This document shows positions 32,758-41,304 of a stretch of 64,000 bases of DNA, piece by piece. The DNA lies in contig NZ_LHPC01000017.1 of NCBI RefSeq assembly GCF_001297125.1, positions 344,476 through 408,475 of the forward strand. The letters run 5' to 3'. Every line of letters begins with the position of its first letter. The stretch's first letter is position 1. A program made the position numbers and the translations under genes. A model generated the notes under the pieces. That model did not search any database. It had not been told where the DNA came from and saw only the letters and a program-made list of their open reading frames with translations. This DNA is from Pseudomonas sp. RIT-PI-q. GTDB taxonomy: Bacteria > Pseudomonadota > Gammaproteobacteria > Pseudomonadales > Pseudomonadaceae.

Positions 32758-34455
32758 TTACTGCCCCGCCGCCACGCTGGTAGCCGCCTGCGAGGGTGTC
32801 ACGATGCTCTTCAGGTCAATATGCTTCCACTCAGGCTTGGCCCCCAGCCGCGCATTGAACCGATAGTTAAAGGTGAAATCGTCGGCCGTCGGCACACTCA
32901 ACGGCTTGCCGTACACCGCCTCGACGCCCGCCAGGTCATAGCCCATCAACTGCAGCAATGTCGGGAAGATGTTGTAGTGGCTGGAGCGATCCTTGTTACC
33001 GGCCAGTTGCGCCTGCCAATCCAGCGTCTTCAAATCGCGGCCCTGGATCACCACCAGCGGCACCAACCCTTCCTCCTCCACCGGATCGCCGCCACAGTGC
33101 GTGTTCAACCCCGGATTGCCCCGCTCATGCAGGTCTTGTCCATGGTCCGAGGTGTAGATCAGCAACGCGTTGTTCAAATTCGCCTGAGCGAACACCCGTG
33201 AGAAAAACTCCCCGACATTCCACAACAGCGTGTTCTTGTAGGCATTGCGGTACAGCACCCAATCATCCGGCTGGCCATTGAAACCATCACGTTTGCCGGT
33301 GTCCGCCACCTCGACAAACTGCCCGCGAGGCAGGGTCGGACGATAGGCCATGAACGCATCCGGGTATTTGTCATGCACCGGAAAATGCGCGCCGACCTTG
33401 TTGATCACCACCAACTGCGGTGTGTCGTCATTCAGCAGTTCGATCAATTTCGCCGCCGCCGCCATGTCGCGGTCACGCACGCTGGTCTGATCGAATTGCA
33501 CAAATTCATCGATGTCTTTTTTCTCCGCGTCGTTCATCAGGTTCTGCAAGTTGCCGGCGGTGCGCTGTGCATCGATATAGACGGTGCGCAGGCCGGCCTT
33601 TTTCGCGTACTGCCAGATCGACGGCAGCGTGCTGTTGATGCGTATGTAATCGGCGCGCGTGCCGCCGTAACGCAAGGTGACGTTGGTATCGGTGCTGCAA
33701 TTGGCAATGGAGGCAGCGTAGCCATAGTTGAAAATCTCGACGCCGGGGCGCGGCTCTTTGAGATTGCTGTGCACGCCGAACGGCGCGTTGATGTCCAGGT
33801 AATTGCCGGAAATGCTCTCGTCGATGATCAGCACGATGTCATGGCCCACCGGTTGCTCGGCGCGCGCCAGTTTCACCGGTTCACGGGGGCCGACGGTGTT
33901 GTGCAGGGCTTCATAGGTAAACAGATTCAGATACGCCAACGGCGTGTACATGATCGGCAGACCTCGTGCGCCCTCACCCGCCCGCACAAACAGCACGGCA
34001 CTGAGCAGCAGCACCCCGAGCACCGGCGCCGCCACCAGCAGCGCACCCGGCAATGGCAGCCGTCGACGTGGCTTGAGGCCGATGCCGAACAGCAGCAGCA
34101 AGCCACCGACCGCCCCACTGATGAGCGCATTACGGTACTGGTAGGCCGCTTCCTCAATGAATCCGCCGGAATACACCAGCGACACGAAGCTGCTGTACGT
34201 CAGGTAGTCAGCCGTGACCCGGGTATAGACGTCGAAAAACACCGCCGAGACAAACATCGCCACTGCAAACAGATGGCGGATCAAGGTTTGGCGGATGTAC
34301 GCGGTCATAAAAAGCGCCGCCGTCAGCACAATAAACATCCCGGCAAACAGCATCACCGAAAAACCGATGCCCATGGCACTCAGACGTTCGAGGTAATAGT
34401 CGTAATTCTTCAGTAGATAGACAACTAACAGCAATTCTTTGAGATATCGAATCAT
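32758..34455 (-). CDS. Membrane sulfatase-fold transferase (phosphoethanolamine/phosphoglycerol type)
   Basis: A 565-residue protein with about five N-terminal membrane helices (residues 5-185) and a large periplasmic alkaline-phosphatase-fold domain. Metal and catalytic signatures are IVLIIDESISGNYLD, the nucleophile region NCSTDTNVTLRYGG, VGAHFPVHDKYP, and SDHGQDLHERG followed by NTHCGGD. This architecture fits EptA/OpgB/LtaS relatives that move phosphoethanolamine or phosphoglycerol onto periplasmic glycans or lipid A. It diverges from the exopolysaccharide operon, so it may decorate that polymer, but lipid A modification is equally possible. ATG 34455 lacks a strong ribosome-binding site; a longer frame from 34539 exists. 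Confidence 0.82.
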   Translation of the reverse strand: MIRYLKELLLVVYLLKNYDYYLERLSAMGIGFSVMLFAGMFIVLTAALFMTAYIRQTLIRHLFAVAMFVSAVFFDVYTRVTADYLTYSSFVSLVYSGGFIEEAAYQYRNALISGAVGGLLLLFGIGLKPRRRLPLPGALLVAAPVLGVLLLSAVLFVRAGEGARGLPIMYTPLAYLNLFTYEALHNTVGPREPVKLARAEQPVGHDIVLIIDESISGNYLDINAPFGVHSNLKEPRPGVEIFNYGYAASIANCSTDTNVTLRYGGTRADYIRINSTLPSIWQYAKKAGLRTVYIDAQRTAGNLQNLMNDAEKKDIDEFVQFDQTSVRDRDMAAAAKLIELLNDDTPQLVVINKVGAHFPVHDKYPDAFMAYRPTLPRGQFVEVADTGKRDGFNGQPDDWVLYRNAYKNTLLWNVGEFFSRVFAQANLNNALLIYTSDHGQDLHERGNPGLNTHCGGDPVEEEGLVPLVVIQGRDLKTLDWQAQLAGNKDRSSHYNIFPTLLQLMGYDLAGVEAVYGKPLSVPTADDFTFNYRFNARLGAKPEWKHIDLKSIVTPSQAATSVAAGQ

Positions 34456-34844
34456 AGTATTTGCACTACTCGCCGAAGGCTTTTGGCCAATAGATTGTCG
34501 GCCATTTCTTGACACTAGCACCGGGCCATCAGAGCGCAAGAAATGTCGGACTTTTCCTCAAAGCGTCAAAAAAACGTTGACTCAAAAATGACACACTCAA
34601 GTGGCTGAAGGCCTTGTATTTCAGGGCCTACGACCGTTTATCGATTTCTTTTAAATGTGAAAAACCCGTCAAAACCGCGGCAAAGCCATCTACGACAAGC
34701 ACTTGATGGCCATTCGCCCCCAAAAACGGGGATGTCAAACCAGAGCAACATGTCATTTTGCTGACACGGTTTGCCACGGCTGGGCTATACCCCTTTTGAC
34801 AGTCTTATTTCACATCTCTCCACCGTCTTACGAGGCACGCCAAA
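34456..34844. other. Divergent control region of the exopolysaccharide locus
   Basis: This gap of 389 bases is AT-richer than the surrounding genes. It contains a short dyad TGTCATTTTGCTGACA (34750-34765) and a TTGACA at 34796-34801 without a convincing -10 partner. GAGG lies before the ugd ATG. No open frame with support is seen. It presumably holds the promoters of ugd and of the sulfatase-fold gene, but neither could be fixed by eye. Confidence 0.45.
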
Positions 34845-36197
34845 ATGGACGTGAGCGTATTTGGTACGGGCTACGTTGGCCTGATACAAGCAGCGGCACT
34901 GGCCGATGTTGGACATCGAGTCCTGTGTGTTGATATCGATCCCAACAAGATAAAACAACTGCAACAAGCCGTGCCGCCGATCAGCGAACCAGGGCTTTCC
35001 GGGACGCTGGAAGAGAACATCAAGGCTGGCCGACTGCTGTTTACCACCCAGGCCAGCGATGCGGTCGAACACGCCGAGCTGATTTTCATCGCGGTCGGTA
35101 CGCCCGCCGACGAGGACGGCTCCGCCGACCTTAGCCATGTACTGAATGTAGCCCGACAGATCGCCAACTTCATGGAGGCCGATCGCACACTCATCATCAA
35201 GTCCACCGTGCCGGTCGGCACGGCGGACCAAGTGGCCGCCACCGCCAACGAAGAACTGCAGCGTCGGGGCAAGAGTGCGCTGAAGGTGCGGGTGGTGTCC
35301 AACCCCGAGTTTCTCAAGGAAGGCAGTGCCCTCGCCGATTGCATGCGCCCGGACCGGATCATCGTCGGCACCAACGACGACGAAGCGCGCAGCCAGCTCA
35401 GCGACCTCTACGCCCCGTTCTGCCGCAACCATGAAAAGCTCATGTTCATGGACAACCGCAGTGCCGAGTTGACCAAGTACGCAGCCAACGCAATGCTCGC
35501 CACCCGCATCAGTTTCATGAATGAACTGGCCAATCTCACCGAGTTGCTGGGTGCCGACATCGAAGCCGTGCGCAAAGGCATCGGCTCCGACCCGCGCATC
35601 GGCTACCACTTTATCTACCCCGGTTGCGGTTTCGGCGGTTCGTGCTTCCCCAAGGACCTGCGCGCCCTGCTGCACACCGCCGAACACAACGGCATGCCAT
35701 TGCGCCTGCTGCGCAGCGTCACCGACGTCAACGACAGCCAGCGCCACATCCTGTTCAGCAAATTGAAAGCGCAATTCCCAGGCGGGCTGGCGGGCAAATC
35801 CATCGCAGTCTGGGGCCTGGCGTTCAAGCCCAACACCGATGACATGCGCGAAGCGCCAAGCCGCTACCTGATGGAAGCGCTGTGGGCCGAAGGCGCGAGC
35901 GTGCAGGCTTACGATCCGGAAGCCATGTCCGAGTGCCGGCGCATCTACGGCTACCGCAAGGACCTGCACCTGTGCGCCACCCGCGACGACACCCTGGAAG
36001 ACGCCGACGCGCTGGTGATTTGCACCGAGTGGAAAAACTTCCGCGTGGTCGACTTCGACCTGCTGGCAAGCAAACTGCGCTCACGAGTCATCGTCGACGG
36101 GCGCAACCTCTACAACCCGGAACAGGTCGCAGCGGCTGGTTTGCACTACAGCGGCATCGGCCTGCGGCACATCGCTCCCGAGGCGCCGCGCCCATGA
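34845..36197 (+). CDS. ugd: UDP-glucose 6-dehydrogenase
   Basis: A 450-residue NAD-dependent dehydrogenase of standard length. The N-terminal Rossmann motif is VFGTGYVGLIQAA, the central domain shows KYAANAMLATRISFMNE, and the catalytic cysteine is in GCGFGGSCFPKDLRAL near residue 267; the C-terminal domain begins VWGLAFKPNTDDMREAPS. It oxidises UDP-glucose to UDP-glucuronate with two NAD+. It is the first gene of the exopolysaccharide run and supplies the substrate of the adjacent epimerase, whose ATG overlaps its stop (ATGA). The product is cytosolic and commits UDP-glucose to acidic polymer synthesis. Confidence 0.96.
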   Translation: MDVSVFGTGYVGLIQAAALADVGHRVLCVDIDPNKIKQLQQAVPPISEPGLSGTLEENIKAGRLLFTTQASDAVEHAELIFIAVGTPADEDGSADLSHVLNVARQIANFMEADRTLIIKSTVPVGTADQVAATANEELQRRGKSALKVRVVSNPEFLKEGSALADCMRPDRIIVGTNDDEARSQLSDLYAPFCRNHEKLMFMDNRSAELTKYAANAMLATRISFMNELANLTELLGADIEAVRKGIGSDPRIGYHFIYPGCGFGGSCFPKDLRALLHTAEHNGMPLRLLRSVTDVNDSQRHILFSKLKAQFPGGLAGKSIAVWGLAFKPNTDDMREAPSRYLMEALWAEGASVQAYDPEAMSECRRIYGYRKDLHLCATRDDTLEDADALVICTEWKNFRVVDFDLLASKLRSRVIVDGRNLYNPEQVAAAGLHYSGIGLRHIAPEAPRP

Positions 36198-37252
36198 AAA
36201 TACTCGTGACCGGAGCGGCCGGATTCATTGGTGCCCACTGTGTGTTGCGGCTGTTGCGCGACGGGCACCAGGTGTGCGGGCTGGACAACTTCAACGACTA
36301 CTACGACCCGCAACTCAAACACGATCGCGTGAATTGGGTGCAGGAGCAGGTCGGCCCTTTCCAGCTCGACTCGGTTGACCTGGCCGATGCCCCGGCCATC
36401 GAAGCACTGTTTGCCCGCGAACAACCGGAGGTGGTGATTCACCTCGCGGCCCAGGCCGGGGTGCGCTACTCGCTGGAAACCCCCCGGGCCTACCTCGACA
36501 GCAATTTGAACGGATTCCTCAACATCCTCGAAAGCTGCCGTCAGCACCCGGTCAAGCATCTGATCTACGCCTCGTCCAGTTCGGTGTACGGCGCCAATCA
36601 ACACACGCCTTACTCGGTAACGGATGGCGTCAATCACCCGCTGTCGCTGTACGCCGCGACCAAGAAAGCCAACGAACTGATGGCCCACAGCTACAGCCAC
36701 CTGTTCGGCATTCCTTGCACCGGGTTGCGCTTCTTCACGGTGTACGGTCCCTGGGGTCGGCCGGACATGTCGCCGATCCAGTTCGCCCGGGCGATTGCCG
36801 AAGGCACGCCATTGAAGCTGTTCAACTACGGCGAGCACCAGCGCGATTTCACCTACATCGACGACATCATCGAGAGCATCGCCCGACTGATCGAACGCGC
36901 GCCACACGCCAATCCTGAATGGGATCGCGAACAACCGGACCCCGCCAGCAGCATGGCGCCGTGGCGGATCTACAACATCGGCGGCCAGCACCCGGTGGAG
37001 CTCAAGGATTACCTGGCATTGCTGGAAAAACACCTTGGACAAAAAGCCGTGGTCGAGTTGCTGCCCCTGCAACCCGGTGACGTCCTCAACACCTGCGCCG
37101 ATGCCAGCGACCTGGCTCGGGCAACCGGATTTCAGCCTTGTATCGAGCTGGATGTGGGACTCGGGCGTTTCATTGCCTGGTTCCGCGATTACTACCCACT
37201 GCCTATCGCCCACGCGCCGCTCGCGGCTGAACTTCAGCGGAGGATTCTATGA
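36194..37252 (+). CDS. NAD-dependent epimerase, probably UDP-glucuronate 4-epimerase
   Basis: A 352-residue extended SDR protein. The cofactor motif is TGAAGFIGAH near residue 7, LDNFNDYYDPQLKHDR is characteristic of UDP-glucuronate 4-epimerases, the SSSVYG strand follows near 125, and the catalytic YxxxK is YAATK near 153. FFTVYGPWGRPDM and FNYGEHQRDFTYIDDI complete the family signature. The expected product is UDP-galacturonate made from the UDP-glucuronate of ugd. Four-base overlaps with both neighbours imply translational coupling. UDP-glucose epimerase activity cannot be strictly excluded. Confidence 0.9.
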   Translation: MKILVTGAAGFIGAHCVLRLLRDGHQVCGLDNFNDYYDPQLKHDRVNWVQEQVGPFQLDSVDLADAPAIEALFAREQPEVVIHLAAQAGVRYSLETPRAYLDSNLNGFLNILESCRQHPVKHLIYASSSSVYGANQHTPYSVTDGVNHPLSLYAATKKANELMAHSYSHLFGIPCTGLRFFTVYGPWGRPDMSPIQFARAIAEGTPLKLFNYGEHQRDFTYIDDIIESIARLIERAPHANPEWDREQPDPASSMAPWRIYNIGGQHPVELKDYLALLEKHLGQKAVVELLPLQPGDVLNTCADASDLARATGFQPCIELDVGLGRFIAWFRDYYPLPIAHAPLAAELQRRIL

Positions 37253-37995
37253 CTGGACATGAAAAAGGTGTGCCACTGCAACAGATGCGCCGGGACAAGC
37301 GTCTGGACCCCGAGCACAGAATGCGCCTCGATACGGCTATCCACCGGCAAGGTCGCGGCTGGATAACCGGCCGTGACGGCGGTCGGCCATGGACGCTGTC
37401 GCGCACCAACCGGGTAATCGCCTGCCTGGGTGCGTTGCTGATTCTGGTGCTGATCTCGCCGGTGCTGCTGGGCCTGGCGCTGGCGATCAAGTTCAGCAGT
37501 CCTGGGCCGGTGATGTTCGTGCAAAAGCGCACGGGCTACCGCGGTCGGAAATTCGGCATGTACAAGTTCCGCACCATGGTGGCCAACGCCGAGGAGCTCA
37601 AGGAGTCCCTGCGCCACCTGAACAAGCACGGCGCCGACGCCATCGACTTCAAGATAGACAAGGACCCGCGCATCACCGGCATCGGTGGTTTCCTGCGGCG
37701 GAGCAGCCTTGATGAGTTGCCCAACCTGTTCAATGTAGTGGCCGGCGACATGCGCCTGGTCGGCCCCCGGCCGACCTCGTTCAACGCCTATCGCTACAAG
37801 GACAGCCACCTTGCACGCCTGAGTATCTACCCCGGCATGACCGGCCTTTGGCAGATATCCGGGCGCAGCAATATCGACTTCGACCAGCGCGTTGAGTTGG
37901 ACCTCAGCTATATCGCCGAGCAGAGCCTGTTGCTCGATCTGAAGATCCTGTTGAAAACCCCCTTCAAAGTATTCAGCGGCCACGGAGCGAGTTAA
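37249..37995 (+). CDS. Undecaprenyl-phosphate sugar phosphotransferase (short, monotopic)
   Basis: A 248-residue bacterial sugar transferase (PF02397 type). One hydrophobic segment (about residues 56-82) precedes the catalytic core: KFSSPGPVMFVQKRTGYRG, FGMYKFRTM, then SLDELPNLFNVVAGDMRLVGPRP and YPGMTGLWQISGRS. It initiates repeat-unit assembly by moving a sugar-1-phosphate from a nucleotide sugar onto undecaprenyl phosphate at the inner face of the cytoplasmic membrane. It lacks the extra N-terminal membrane and CoA-binding-like domains of WcaJ/WbaP, so it is the short PglC-like form. It overlaps the epimerase by four bases. Which sugar is transferred is not evident. Confidence 0.92.
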   Translation: MTGHEKGVPLQQMRRDKRLDPEHRMRLDTAIHRQGRGWITGRDGGRPWTLSRTNRVIACLGALLILVLISPVLLGLALAIKFSSPGPVMFVQKRTGYRGRKFGMYKFRTMVANAEELKESLRHLNKHGADAIDFKIDKDPRITGIGGFLRRSSLDELPNLFNVVAGDMRLVGPRPTSFNAYRYKDSHLARLSIYPGMTGLWQISGRSNIDFDQRVELDLSYIAEQSLLLDLKILLKTPFKVFSGHGAS

Positions 37996-38643
37996 ATGGA
38001 CGGTTCATCAGCCAAAAGCCTAAGCATTGCCAACCCGAGCGAGTCCAACCTGACGTCGACCGTGCTCGATCAAGATCTGCGGATCCTCTTTCTGACCGCC
38101 GCCAACCCCGGCGCAGGCACCACCACCAGCGCTCTGGTGCTGGCCAGCCAACTGGCGCAGATGAGCAGCGGCCAGGTGCTGCTGGTCGACGCCAGCCAGT
38201 CGGCGACCAACCTCACGCAACAACTGGGGCTGACGAAAGAACGCGGCTTCCGCGATCTGCTGTTCAACACCCAGAGCCCGCCATTGTTGCAGGACTGTGT
38301 GATTGACGTGTCCAGCCTGCCCTTCCACGTCCTGCCCAACGGCCGGTATTCGCGGGGCGTCGAGCACCTGACACCCGAACGCCTGAGCCCGTTGCTCGAT
38401 CAACTCGGCAGTCAGTATCGCTTCGTGGTGATCGACGGCGATGCGGTGTATTCGGCCGCCGACACGCTGGTCATCAGCACTCAGGTAGACGGCGTGATCA
38501 TGGTCGTGCGCTCCGAAGACACTCGCTGGGAAGTGGCCCAGGCCGCGGTTCAGCGCCTGACCCAGGCCGGCGCGAAACTGGTCGGCAGCGTGTTCAACCG
38601 ACGCAAATACTACATGCCCAAATGGCTCTACAAAAACCTGTAA
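37996..38643 (+). CDS. CpsD/Wzc-C-like ATPase with an altered P-loop
   Basis: A 215-residue protein of the MinD/BY-kinase fold, placed directly before wza and wzz as in split Wzc systems. The P-loop reads NPGAGTTTSAL, so the Walker A lysine of canonical GEGKS/T is threonine. The Walker A-prime is LLVDASQSAT, where the second acidic residue of IDxD is missing. Walker B is FVVIDGDAVY. The C-terminus has only a small tyrosine group (KYYMPKWLYKNL) and no long tyrosine cluster. It may therefore be a regulatory pseudo-kinase that binds the Wzz partner without autophosphorylation; this is inference. Its ATG immediately follows the sugar transferase stop. Confidence 0.8.
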   Translation: MDGSSAKSLSIANPSESNLTSTVLDQDLRILFLTAANPGAGTTTSALVLASQLAQMSSGQVLLVDASQSATNLTQQLGLTKERGFRDLLFNTQSPPLLQDCVIDVSSLPFHVLPNGRYSRGVEHLTPERLSPLLDQLGSQYRFVVIDGDAVYSAADTLVISTQVDGVIMVVRSEDTRWEVAQAAVQRLTQAGAKLVGSVFNRRKYYMPKWLYKNL

Positions 38644-38665
38644 GCAATCAGAATAGGATGACGAC

Positions 38666-39694
38666 ATGAACGCCAAGATGCTTGTCCTGCTGTTGCTGCC
38701 GCTTGCAGGTTGCTCCAGCACTTCCGAAACCCAGAACATGCCGGTGAATATCCTCACGGCCTCGCCGGCCAACGCCCAGGCCACCGACATGCCCAAGGTC
38801 GAACAGACTTTGCGGCCTCAGGATGTGCTGGACGTGATCTTCCACATCAGCACCAGTGGCTCAGACGCCTATCGCATACAGTCCGGTGACCAGATCGGCC
38901 TGAACTTTACGGCGGCGAGCCAGCTCAACGGCAGTCAACTGGTGCTGCCCGACGGCACCATCGAACTGCCGGGCGCCAACACCTCGGTGAAAATCGCCGG
39001 GCTGACGTCCGAAGACGCACGTCAGGAAATCCAGCGCGCCTATCAGCGCAAACAGCTGTTCCAGCCTAACCGCAACCAGCTGTCCGTGCAGGTCATCAGC
39101 CCACTGAGCAACGAGTCGAACCTCAAGAGCGCCCTGAACCACCCAGGGACTGGCATGAGCCGGGAGATCACCGTGGGCACTGACGGTTATGCCAGCTTCC
39201 CGGAAATCGGCGCCGTGCCGCTGCAAGGCATGACCGTCAATCAACTGGAAACCTTCCTCAACAAACGCTATGCGCAGCTGCCGGGACGGATGACCGTCGA
39301 TGTGCTGCTCAAGTCCACCGCGGGCAACGAAATCTATGTACTGGGTGAAGTCGGCCAACCGGGCTCCTACCCGATCCGCCGGCCGGTCTCTGTGCTTGAA
39401 GCGCTGACCCTGGCGCGTGGCAGCAACACCAAGGCGCGGCTCGATTCGGTAATGATCATGCGTCGTAACGGCAATCAGGTTCAGGCCGTGCGCTATGACG
39501 TTGAAAAAGCCCTGGCCGGCGATGCGTCGCAAATCGCCTACCTGCAGCCGGACGACATGCTCTACGTGCCCAAGACCAAACTGGCCAGCGCCGGTGAGCT
39601 CGCACGGCAACTGGCTGACGTGGTGTTGTTCCAGGGTGTGGGCTTCAGCTTCGGCTACCGCGTCGACAACAAAGACAGTAATAACAACAACTGA
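38666..39694 (+). CDS. Outer-membrane polysaccharide export lipoprotein (Wza family)
   Basis: A 342-residue lipoprotein: lipobox LLPLAGC with Cys16. Poly_export domain at about 65-150 (YRIQSGDQIGLNFTA, LPDGTIELPG) and an SLBB domain at about 225-290 (EIYVLGEVGQPGSYPIRRPV, LEALTLARGS). Wza-type octamers form the outer-membrane channel for group-1-like capsules and exopolysaccharides, working with the Wzz/Wzc polymerase regulator encoded next. The C-terminus ends in an asparagine run after FGYRVDNKDS, without the amphipathic helix motif obvious from sequence. It lies 22 bases after the CpsD-like gene in the same operon. Confidence 0.92.
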   Translation: MNAKMLVLLLLPLAGCSSTSETQNMPVNILTASPANAQATDMPKVEQTLRPQDVLDVIFHISTSGSDAYRIQSGDQIGLNFTAASQLNGSQLVLPDGTIELPGANTSVKIAGLTSEDARQEIQRAYQRKQLFQPNRNQLSVQVISPLSNESNLKSALNHPGTGMSREITVGTDGYASFPEIGAVPLQGMTVNQLETFLNKRYAQLPGRMTVDVLLKSTAGNEIYVLGEVGQPGSYPIRRPVSVLEALTLARGSNTKARLDSVMIMRRNGNQVQAVRYDVEKALAGDASQIAYLQPDDMLYVPKTKLASAGELARQLADVVLFQGVGFSFGYRVDNKDSNNNN

Positions 39695-39711
39695 CTCTCA
39701 GGTGACCTGTC

Positions 39712-41304
39712 ATGAATCCAAAGGAAAACTACCTGCATGAGTTCTTCAGGATCTTCTTCGCCAACAAGCAGATGGTGAAGCGCGTCTTCCTGATCTTTGC
39801 AGTGATCGCCCTGGTCTTGCCGTTGATGCTCAAACAGAGCTTCGATATCACCGCCCAGGTGATCGTGCAGTCCAAAAAACTGTCCCAGGGGGACGCCACA
39901 ACCTCCCTCAACCAGGAGAACGCCTCGTTCATTCCGCCGTCCCTGGCCGACATGGAAACCGAGAGCAATATCCTGCGCTCGCCAGCCCTGATCCGGCAGA
40001 CCATCAGCGAACTGCGGGACAAGGGTGAATACACCCCGCCACCCAGCGTGTTCAACAAGCTGGTGACCCAACCGTTCAAGCACTACGTCACTACGCCGTT
40101 GCGCGAGAATGTGATCAACCCGTTGCGCGATAAGCTCGGGCTTGAGACCGACCCCGTGCGCGACACCGCGCTGGATGCGCTGACCCAACAGGCCATCGAT
40201 AGCTTGAAGATCGAAACCCTGCCGGGTTCCAACGTGATCTCGATCATCTACAGTTTTGGTGATCCGGCCCAAGGCACCAGGTTTGTCGCGGCGCTGCTGC
40301 AAAACTACCTGGCCAGCCGTCAGGCCCTGCAATCGATTGACTTGCCACAAAGCTTCTATGAAACCAAGAAGACCCAGTATCAAGTACGCCTCGATGGCCT
40401 GGAAGGCAATCGGCTGGCGTTGCTCGAAGCGGTCGGTTCGTCCGATCCCAGGGAAGAAATCACCTTCCGCCTCAACGCCATCAACACCGAAGAGCAGGCG
40501 CTCAACCTGTATCGCGACCGCCTGCTGCAAAGCCAACGCTGGCTTGAGTACCTGAAAACTAGCCTGGCCGCCGCCAGCAATTCCAAACTCAACGACTACA
40601 CCTTCCCCTACACCTTCACCACCACCGTGGACAACGTCGCCTTTGAAGATCGCGAGATCAAACAGATGGGCGAGGCACTGACCACTCAGGTCAGCCGCTA
40701 CATGAACGACCTGGCGATCTTCCAGCCGAGCAGCGAACCGATGCTGCTGACCCGCGAGCAAATCGCCCGCACCCGCCAGCAGTTCTTGAAAGTGGTCAGC
40801 AACCGGATTCAGGAACGCACCACCGACCTGGCAGTTGTCAGCTCGGTGATCGACCAGAAGACTGCGCGCATTGCCGAGTTCAAGAACCGTATCCATCAGT
40901 TGCAGGAAACCCAAAGCAAGCTGCGGCAGATGGACACCGAGATCAACGCCTTGCATGCGGCGTTCGCCACCTACGCTCAGCGCTTCGCCGAAAGCAGCAG
41001 CGCTCGCTCGCTGGACAACGACCTGTCCAACGCCCGGGTGCTCAGCCCGCCGTACGAACCGACCGAAGCAGCGTTTCCCAAACCGATGCTGATCATTCCG
41101 TTCGGGCTGTTCACCGGTCTGCTGCTGGCGATTGCCCTGGTCTACGTGCGTGAGTTCTTCGATCACCGCTTCAAGCATCCTGCGCAAATCACCCACGAAC
41201 TGGGGCTGCCGGTGCTGTTGGTGATCAACGATCAAAACGTCGAGCTGACCAATCCGCACAGAAACATGTCCGTACGTGGCATTGCGCATTGGGTGCGCAA
41301 TTGA
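39712..41304 (+). CDS. Polysaccharide chain-length regulator (Wzz/GumC family, no kinase domain)
   Basis: A 530-residue PCP protein with a membrane helix at about residues 25-45 and another near 462-482 (PMLIIPFGLFTGLLLAIALV). The periplasmic part holds long helical coiled coils (about 195-290 and 360-430). The Wzz motif is visible near IRSP-like NILRSPALIRQTISELR. It has no C-terminal kinase domain, consistent with the separate CpsD-like protein two genes upstream. It sets polymer length and couples Wzy polymerisation to Wza export. It sits 17 bases after wza, and its end overlaps the next gene by four bases. Confidence 0.9.
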   Translation: MNPKENYLHEFFRIFFANKQMVKRVFLIFAVIALVLPLMLKQSFDITAQVIVQSKKLSQGDATTSLNQENASFIPPSLADMETESNILRSPALIRQTISELRDKGEYTPPPSVFNKLVTQPFKHYVTTPLRENVINPLRDKLGLETDPVRDTALDALTQQAIDSLKIETLPGSNVISIIYSFGDPAQGTRFVAALLQNYLASRQALQSIDLPQSFYETKKTQYQVRLDGLEGNRLALLEAVGSSDPREEITFRLNAINTEEQALNLYRDRLLQSQRWLEYLKTSLAAASNSKLNDYTFPYTFTTTVDNVAFEDREIKQMGEALTTQVSRYMNDLAIFQPSSEPMLLTREQIARTRQQFLKVVSNRIQERTTDLAVVSSVIDQKTARIAEFKNRIHQLQETQSKLRQMDTEINALHAAFATYAQRFAESSSARSLDNDLSNARVLSPPYEPTEAAFPKPMLIIPFGLFTGLLLAIALVYVREFFDHRFKHPAQITHELGLPVLLVINDQNVELTNPHRNMSVRGIAHWVRN

